This document shows positions 58,690 through 64,000 of a DNA stretch of 64,000 bases, piece after piece (position 1 is the stretch's first letter; every line of letters starts with the position of its first letter). The notes below the pieces were generated by a model. It searched no databases and had not been told where the DNA came from. It saw nothing but the letters and a program-made list of their open reading frames with translations. The stretch is from Streptomyces sp. CBMA152. Its GTDB lineage: Bacteria; Actinomycetota; Actinomycetes; Streptomycetales; Streptomycetaceae. Where the stretch lies: positions 496,001 through 560,000 of the forward strand of contig NZ_MECJ01000002.1 in the NCBI RefSeq assembly GCF_014596475.1. Reading direction: 5' to 3'. The translations under genes were made by a program, and so were the position numbers.

Positions 58690-60830
58690 CGGTGCGTCCG
58701 CTCCTCGCGGCCGACCCCGAATCCATCGGGGGCCACCGCCTCCTCGCCCGGATCGGGTCGGGCGGTATGGGCGTCGTCTATCTGGCCCGCTCCGAGGGCG
58801 GGGCCCTGGCCGCCCTCAAGGTCATCCGCGCCGAACACGCCGCCGACCCCGGTTTCCGGACCCGCTTCCGGCGTGAAGCCACCGCGGCGGCGCGGGTCGA
58901 CGGCCGCTGGACCGCGCCCGTCACCGCGGCCGACGCCGAGGCGGACGAGCCGTGGATCGCCACCGCATTCGTCCCGGCTCCCTCGCTCGCCGAGACCGTC
59001 GTCGGCCATGGGCCGCTTCCGGCCGCCACTGTACGTGCGTTGGGCGCGCGGCTCGCCGAAGCGCTCACCGCCGTGCACACGGCGGGCCTCGTCCACCGCG
59101 ACGTCAAACCCGGCAACGTGCTGGTCGCTCTGGACGGTCCCCGCCTCATCGACTTCGGCATCGCGCGTACCGGCGGCGCCACGGCCCTGACCGCGACCGA
59201 CGTCGTCATCGGCACCCCCGGCTACCTCTCGCCGGAACAGGCCCGCGCCCGCGACGAGGAGGTGGGCCCGCCCAGCGACGTCTTCTCCCTCGGCTGTCTG
59301 CTGGCGTACGCGGCGAGTGGCCGACCGCCGTTCGGCGGCGGTGGGGCGGCCGCCGCGCTCTTCCGCACCATCCACGAGCAGCCCGACCTGGACGGCATCG
59401 CGGACCCGGGTCTGCGGGCCCTGATCGCCCGCTGTCTCGCCAAGGCCCCGGCCGACCGCCCCGGCGTGCCCGAACTCCGCACCGCACTGGGCGACTTCCG
59501 CGCCGACGACTGGCCGCCGCCCGGTGTGCCCGCGCTCATCGCCGAATGCTCGGCCCGCATCCTGAACCTGCCCGAGCCCGAACGCGTCGCCCCGCGCACG
59601 ACGGCGGACGCGCCGCCCGCCCCGGCCCGCCGCCGCTTCCTGCTCCTTGGCGCCTCCGCCGCCGGGGTGCTGGCCGTAGGCGGTGGCGCCGTCTGGCTCA
59701 CCGGCAGCAGCCCCGCGTCATCGGCCGCCGCCACCCGCCCTTCGCGCACCGTCGCCGTGCACGCCGATCTGACCGGACCCGGCCGGAGCCTCGGCACCCC
59801 GATCGAGCAGGGGGTCCGGCTCGCCTCCGCAGAGCACAACGCGCGTACGGACCGGCTGTTCGACCTCGTCGTGCAGATCCACGACGACCTGGGGGACCCG
59901 GACAGGGCCCGGGAAGTGGCACGGCGGCTCGTCGCGGACCGGCGGGTGTGCGCGGTCGTCGGGCCGACAGCCGACGCCACCGCGCTCGCCGCACGCGACA
60001 CGTACAACAGTGCTTCACTGGCGCTGGTCACGGCGTGGGCGGGGGCCGACACCCTGTACAGCACGGTGTCGACCACCTCCCCGGCGGTGTTCCAGATCCG
60101 GCCGCCCGACTCCGCGATCGACGCTCCCCTCGTCCGATACCTCACCGCCGTCCACCCGGCCGCCCGTATCGCCCTCGTCGACGACAGGGCCACGCGCGAC
60201 TACAGCTGGCTGATCGCGAAGTCACTGAAAGGGGTCCCAGGCTTCGGCACACCGCTCACCCCCTTGGCCGTCGCCGCCGACACCGACGACTTCGCTCCCA
60301 TCGCTCGGACGGTACGGGACCGGGCCCAGGCCGTCGTCTACTGCGGCAGCTCGCCCGAACGCGCCGCCGCCTTCGCGCGGGCCCTGCGAGCGGCCGGGTT
60401 CACCGGCACCGCAGCAGCCACCGAGACGGTCTTCGACCCCGCCTTCTTCTCACGCGCGGGCGCGGCGGCCGAAGGATGGGTGTTCTCGACGACGTTCGTG
60501 GACTCGGAACGCACCGCGACCGCCACGGAGTTCGTCCGCTCCTTCAAGAAACGCTACGGCGCAGAGCACGTGGGAAGGGGAGCCGCCGAAGCCTATGACG
60601 CACTGGGACTGGTCACCCGAGCCCTGGCCGACGCGCAACCGGCCGGCGCGGACGTGGACCGGGGCACCCTCGCACACCGGCTGCGGGCACTGTCGTACCG
60701 GGGCATCACCCGCACCTTCACCTTCCAGGAGCCAACCGGTGACGTGCCGTTGGCCCCAGGGCTGTTCCTGTGGCGGGTCGAGAAGGGGACGCCGGTCTTC
60801 CTGGGGCAGTATCAGGAGGTCAGGGCGTAG
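58686..60830 (+). CDS. Ser/Thr kinase fused to an external substrate-binding domain (copy 2)
   Basis: A 714-residue paralogue of the preceding gene with the same layout: kinase (LARIGSGGMGVVYLAR, HRDVKPGNVLVALDGP, DFGIAR), then ARRRFLLLGASAAGVLAVGG as membrane/twin-arginine-like segment from about residue 314, then a binding domain (VHADLTGPGRSLGTPIEQGV, CAVVGPTADATALAARDTYN, PAVFQIRPPDSAI). Translational coupling through GTGA with copy 1. The binding pockets differ clearly, so the two may see different ligands or form a heterodimer. Confidence 0.9.
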   Translation: MTVRPLLAADPESIGGHRLLARIGSGGMGVVYLARSEGGALAALKVIRAEHAADPGFRTRFRREATAAARVDGRWTAPVTAADAEADEPWIATAFVPAPSLAETVVGHGPLPAATVRALGARLAEALTAVHTAGLVHRDVKPGNVLVALDGPRLIDFGIARTGGATALTATDVVIGTPGYLSPEQARARDEEVGPPSDVFSLGCLLAYAASGRPPFGGGGAAAALFRTIHEQPDLDGIADPGLRALIARCLAKAPADRPGVPELRTALGDFRADDWPPPGVPALIAECSARILNLPEPERVAPRTTADAPPAPARRRFLLLGASAAGVLAVGGGAVWLTGSSPASSAAATRPSRTVAVHADLTGPGRSLGTPIEQGVRLASAEHNARTDRLFDLVVQIHDDLGDPDRAREVARRLVADRRVCAVVGPTADATALAARDTYNSASLALVTAWAGADTLYSTVSTTSPAVFQIRPPDSAIDAPLVRYLTAVHPAARIALVDDRATRDYSWLIAKSLKGVPGFGTPLTPLAVAADTDDFAPIARTVRDRAQAVVYCGSSPERAAAFARALRAAGFTGTAAATETVFDPAFFSRAGAAAEGWVFSTTFVDSERTATATEFVRSFKKRYGAEHVGRGAAEAYDALGLVTRALADAQPAGADVDRGTLAHRLRALSYRGITRTFTFQEPTGDVPLAPGLFLWRVEKGTPVFLGQYQEVRA

Positions 60831-60978
60831 TGAGCGGGTGCTTTCGGTACCCGGGAACTTTGGTGGCCGACGGTGGGGCACCCGGACCTCCCCTCACGGG
60901 TGGTGCGGGTCAAGAAATCTGGGTAGGACGATGTTCTGAGAACTGTGGCCGAGGCACCAGTTGGGGGATGGGGTCTGC

Positions 60979-61608
60979 GTGGCTCTCGATTCAGCATCCG
61001 GATTGACGGGTGCCATAGGGACAGTAGCGGCGGTGATCGTAGCTTTGTATCTGTCAATATGGCGGGAAAGCAGGCGGCAGGCCGATCTCGAAGTTCTGGA
61101 CTTCGAACCGTCTCGAACCGGAGACCAGGTGGAGGTGCCCGCTGCCGATCACCAGTCCGTCTGGGTGCGCTTGCCCGTGGTGAACGGGCCACGCCGCAAG
61201 ACAGCCCACGACGTAGAGGTCACCCTTGAGAGCATTGAGCCTCTGGACGACGAGGTCCGGCCCGACCTCCGACGCGACTTGGCGGGCGCCGCCGGGAGAC
61301 AGTTGAAGTGGGCCGACCGCTCCGACCGGGTGCTGTCGATCCACCCTGGAGCCGCGCGACGGTTCGATCTTGTGCACGCCAGGATCTACCCATCCGCAGA
61401 TCAAAATTACTGCCGAATGACGTTTCGGGATCCAGGCCACGGAGACGACGGGCACGCGCACGGGTGGCGGGGCGTCCTGCTCCCCGGTTCCTATCGGGTC
61501 ACCTTTTCCGTGGAAGCTGCCGATATTGATTCGAGGCAGTTTTCCTGCGTGATCAAATGGGCTGGTGGACTGGAGATAGACGTATCAGTCGTTACGCGCA
61601 TCGCGTAG
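60979..61608 (+). CDS. Membrane-anchored hypothetical protein
   Basis: A 209-residue protein. One N-terminal helix (SASGLTGAIGTVAAVIVALY) is followed by a basic/charged segment (SIWRESRRQADLEVLDFEP) and an Ig-like beta domain (VWVRLPVVNGPRRKTAHDVE, WRGVLLPGSYRVTFSVEAAD). I do not recognise a family. The GTG at 60979 follows a G-rich SD; a TTG at 60961 is an alternative. The gene has lower third-position GC than its neighbours in the last 60 codons (for example CAAAATTAC), hinting at transfer. Confidence 0.65.
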   Translation: MALDSASGLTGAIGTVAAVIVALYLSIWRESRRQADLEVLDFEPSRTGDQVEVPAADHQSVWVRLPVVNGPRRKTAHDVEVTLESIEPLDDEVRPDLRRDLAGAAGRQLKWADRSDRVLSIHPGAARRFDLVHARIYPSADQNYCRMTFRDPGHGDDGHAHGWRGVLLPGSYRVTFSVEAADIDSRQFSCVIKWAGGLEIDVSVVTRIA

Positions 61609-61659
61609 GAACTGCGGGGCACCCACCAACCCGCGGGCGCCCCACAGCCGTACCGCCGC

Positions 61660-63120
61660 TCAGTGCAGGAACGCCCCCATCCGCTGCACCGACTCCACGA
61701 CCTGCTGGGTCTCCACCGCCGTGAAGCACAGCCGGAAATAGCCGGGCTCGGCGCAGGAGAGGAGCTGGCCGGGCAGGAGTTGGACCTGGGCGTGGTTGGC
61801 GAGGGCCCAGCGCAGCCATTCCTCCCTGCTGTCGATCTCCGGGAAGAGCAGGGGCAGCGTGAGAGCCTGCGCCTTGTCACCCTCCACCGCGAACTCGCCC
61901 GGGATCCGGTCGGGTTGGGGGAAGTGCGGGCCCGCGTGCGCGGGGATCCCCGGGGCGTCGACCGGAAGGTATCGGCGCATATCAAGCCACAGGAACTGCG
62001 CCGTGTTCTGCCCCTTGCGGAAGCGGTAACGGAATCCGTGTTTTTCGAGCTCGCCGCGGACGGTGTCGCACGCCGTGGTCAGCAGCCCCCGGTACTGTTC
62101 CATCAGCTCCAGGGGGTAGCTCTTGCCGCCGACGCGGGTCTGGAGCATCCGGCCGATGACGAAGTGCTTCAGCGAGTCGAACGGGCTGAACCAGGACAAC
62201 GTCTCCTGCTTGTCCGCCACCCCCGTCATGGCCAGGTGGACCGCCGGCGACCGGGAGATGATGGCCCCGGCCTTGAAGCCCGACATACCGAAGTCCTTGG
62301 CGAACCCCCAGACGACGTGCACCCGGTCCCGCGCCCCGTCGATGGCGCGGTACGCGTCGAGGGCGAGCGCGCTCACGAACTCCGAGGCTGAGCCGGTGAG
62401 CCGGGAGTGCGTGTACATCTCGTCGGAGATGATGTGCATCCCCGTCTCGTTGAGGACCCAGGCGTAGATCTCCTCAAGGAGTTCCTTCTCGTAGGTGTCG
62501 CCCAGTGGGTTGTTGGGGTTGGTCAGGACGAGAAGCTTCGGCGGCTCCGGCTGGGTGCGGTAGGCGCGTTGGATGTCCTCCAGCGTGAGCTCGAAGTTCT
62601 CCGGGCCCCGCTCCTTCAGGTGGACGGGGACGCACACCAGCCCGGGCCGTTGCTCGAAACACCAGTTGAAGCCCTGCCAGTAGGGAGCCGGCAGCAGTAC
62701 GCGGTCGCCGTCGCGCAGGACGTCGGCGTCCTTCAGCGCGAACGCCAGGCACTCCAGAGCGGCCGAGACGCCCGAGATGCCGAAGATGTCTCGCCAGTCG
62801 AGCTCTTGGGAGAACAGGGGCCGCAGCATGTCGGCGATGCCCTGGCGTAAGGACTCGCTGCCGTAGGCGGTGGTGTACTTGGCGTCCTGCTGCTCGATGG
62901 TGCCGAGCTTGGTGAACACGTGCTCGCGCAGGGACGGGTAGACCAGGACGTTCTCGGCGGTGGCGAGATTGGTGACGTTCGGGAACAGCTCCTGGTGGGC
63001 GGCCAGCCGACGCTCGGGGTCGGCGGCACCGGCGAGCAGGGCGAGCAGTTCGTCTGCGGACCTGTCCTGCGGGGGCCGGTTCTGGGCGCTGGGGTTCTTC
63101 GGGTGAGAGGCCATGGTCAT
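61660..63120 (-). CDS. PLP-dependent class I/II aminotransferase (ACC-synthase-like)
   Basis: A 486-residue fold-type-I enzyme. The substrate/cofactor motifs are ENVLVYPSLREHVF, YGSESLRQGIADMLRPLF, GVSAALECLAFAL, PAPYWQGFNW, VLTNPNNPLGDTYEKELLEE and SDEMYTHSRLTG. The PLP lysine lies in VVWGFAKDFGMSGFKAG, and the late Arg motif is in YFRLCFTAVET. The order is close to ACC synthases and related bacterial aminotransferases. AGGAG directly precedes the ATG, and the stop of the phosphatidylserine decarboxylase gene lies only four bases upstream, so they form an operon. The substrate is unknown. Confidence 0.9.
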   Translation of the reverse strand: MTMASHPKNPSAQNRPPQDRSADELLALLAGAADPERRLAAHQELFPNVTNLATAENVLVYPSLREHVFTKLGTIEQQDAKYTTAYGSESLRQGIADMLRPLFSQELDWRDIFGISGVSAALECLAFALKDADVLRDGDRVLLPAPYWQGFNWCFEQRPGLVCVPVHLKERGPENFELTLEDIQRAYRTQPEPPKLLVLTNPNNPLGDTYEKELLEEIYAWVLNETGMHIISDEMYTHSRLTGSASEFVSALALDAYRAIDGARDRVHVVWGFAKDFGMSGFKAGAIISRSPAVHLAMTGVADKQETLSWFSPFDSLKHFVIGRMLQTRVGGKSYPLELMEQYRGLLTTACDTVRGELEKHGFRYRFRKGQNTAQFLWLDMRRYLPVDAPGIPAHAGPHFPQPDRIPGEFAVEGDKAQALTLPLLFPEIDSREEWLRWALANHAQVQLLPGQLLSCAEPGYFRLCFTAVETQQVVESVQRMGAFLH

Positions 63121-63124
63121 GCTC

Positions 63125-64000
63125 CTAACGTGCCCGGGCGATCTGCGACTTGACGAAGACGGTCGGGCCGTCGTCCGGGTGCTGGTCGGGGTTGTTGAAC
63201 GGCACGGTGAACTCGTCGACGACTCCCGGCTGGAAGACCAGTGCCATGCTCGACCCGCCGTAGCTGAACCAGCCCAGCTCCTGGCCCCGGGCCACCGGCG
63301 CGCCGACCTTGATCTCCGGGTTCCAGGAGATCGAGGACACCTCCTCCATACCGATCACCACGGCGCACACCAGACGGTTGCCGAGTTCGGAGCCCGTCCT
63401 GATGAACGCGAGGCCGCGCGTGCTGACATGGGCCTGGTAGCCCTGCGAGTGGGTGTAGGCGATGGGGTCGGGGCTCGCCGACTCGACGTGGCTGAAGGGG
63501 TAGCCCGGCACGATCTCCAGATGCTCGATCGTCCCGTCCACCGGCACGTTCCAGCGGTGGAAGCTGTTGACGGAGAGAAACGCCTGGTAGACGTCGCCGC
63601 CGACGAAGGCGCTCACGTACTCGTCCTTGCACTGCGGCCCGTACACCATGTTCTCCAGCGAGTACGGCTGCCCCTTGAGCCAGAAGTCGGCGCTCCTGGG
63701 CACATTGCGCTGGATGTTGTAGACCGTGCCGTCGTTCGGGGCGACGATCACCGACGGATCGCCGTTGCCGGCGAGCGGCCGGAACTCGTCCTGGATGGGG
63801 CGGTGGAAGAAGTCGTTGAAGGAGGTGAAGCCCCAGTGCTCCTTGTCACGGTGGTTCCAGCACTCGTACTCGGAAAGCCGGTTGAGCTCGATCGCGGACT
63901 GGGAGAACCAGTCCCGCGTGTTCAGTACGTGCGCGCTCTCCGGGCTGTCCAGATACGCGCACCAGGCCTTCAGGATCCCATGCAGCTTCTCGCCGAACGC
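63125..64000 (-). CDS. Phosphatidylserine decarboxylase family protein (partial, cut by window edge)
   Basis: The 5' part lies beyond base 64000; 291 residues of the C-terminal side are visible. TSFNDFFHRPIQDEFRPLAG and IVAPNDGTVYNIQRNVPR are family motifs, followed by NSFHRWNVPVDGTIEHLEIV (the His region). The self-cleavage region is LGWFSYGGSSMALVFQPG, where GGSS replaces the classical LGST. The Ser needed to form the pyruvoyl group is present. Homologues of this longer type occur outside phospholipid synthesis and next to PLP enzymes, so a role in modifying a small amine or amino acid is possible. Co-transcribed with the aminotransferase. Confidence 0.87.
   Translation of the reverse strand, partial: AFGEKLHGILKAWCAYLDSPESAHVLNTRDWFSQSAIELNRLSEYECWNHRDKEHWGFTSFNDFFHRPIQDEFRPLAGNGDPSVIVAPNDGTVYNIQRNVPRSADFWLKGQPYSLENMVYGPQCKDEYVSAFVGGDVYQAFLSVNSFHRWNVPVDGTIEHLEIVPGYPFSHVESASPDPIAYTHSQGYQAHVSTRGLAFIRTGSELGNRLVCAVVIGMEEVSSISWNPEIKVGAPVARGQELGWFSYGGSSMALVFQPGVVDEFTVPFNNPDQHPDDGPTVFVKSQIARAR

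Noticed and set aside
1..64000. CRISPR arrays, insertion sequences, integrases, rRNA and tRNA genes
   Set aside because: No regularly spaced repeat with unique spacers, no transposase or integrase motifs, and no rRNA/tRNA sequence found by reading; the only regular array is the coding 136-bp repeat.

Overview
The window is high-GC DNA with strong GC bias at third codon positions, frequent GTG starts, many ATGA/GTGA gene overlaps and gene families typical of Streptomyces or a close relative: an AfsR/SARP-type regulator, Ser/Thr kinases, DUF5302, DUF5317, a BP74-like protein, TTA codons in a few reading frames, and many TetR, PadR, MarR and MerR regulators. It reads as chromosomal accessory/arm-like sequence. 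I saw no rRNA, tRNA, CRISPR array, transposase, integrase or origin.

Layout. 0-13 kb: XRE/IrrE-type regulator, VOC protein, an NRAMP-like metal transporter with a long leader carrying a small ORF, a divergent CDF exporter, a Ser/Thr kinase, a secreted TAP-like peptidase, a NarL-type two-component pair, and a PadR regulator with a perfect 34-bp palindrome followed by a quinone-oxidoreductase-like enzyme. 13-20 kb: secreted GH3 glucosidase and GH29 fucosidase (divergent), then an unusual sigma factor fused to an anti-sigma-like zinc motif, a membrane segment and an external CAP domain. 20-25 kb: TetR/SDR pair, a possible antibiotic-style uORF attenuator before an alpha/beta hydrolase, a second hydrolase, a winged-helix regulator behind a SoxR-like promoter, and a cupin protein. 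25-29.5 kb: class II lanthipeptide precursor, hairpin, LanM synthetase, and an aerolysin/ETX-MTX2-like secreted pore-former. 29.5-34.8 kb: small enzymes, a lipoprotein, an ArsR-like regulator and a 22-codon ORF. 34.9-36.2 kb: two tiny coupled ORFs, a DUF5317 membrane protein and four tandem 136-bp repeats, each encoding a 35-36 aa single-helix peptide. 36.3-49 kb: RibD-like reductase, serine hydrolase, BP74-like protein, an HTH/deoxyribosyltransferase-like/TPR protein, a DUF4157 protein with a deaminase-like C-terminus, a methyltransferase, a SARP-NB-ARC-TPR regulator and a DUF3533/YhgE-like membrane protein. 49-55.6 kb: SMP-30-like propeller, SnoaL/MerR divergent pair, an ECF sigma factor with its YciI partner, a GlxA-type AraC regulator, a PfpI remnant and a TetR. 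55.6-60.8 kb: a coupled operon of lipoprotein plus two paralogous kinase/solute-binding-protein fusions. 60.9-64 kb: a membrane-anchored hypothetical, an aminotransferase and a truncated phosphatidylserine decarboxylase gene.

The strongest candidates for something undescribed are the DUF5317/tandem peptide array, the sigma/anti-sigma/CAP fusion, the twin kinase-receptor fusions with an internal twin-arginine motif, the DUF4157-deaminase protein, and the compact lanthipeptide locus beside a pore-former. All functional statements come from reading motifs by eye; no database search was run.
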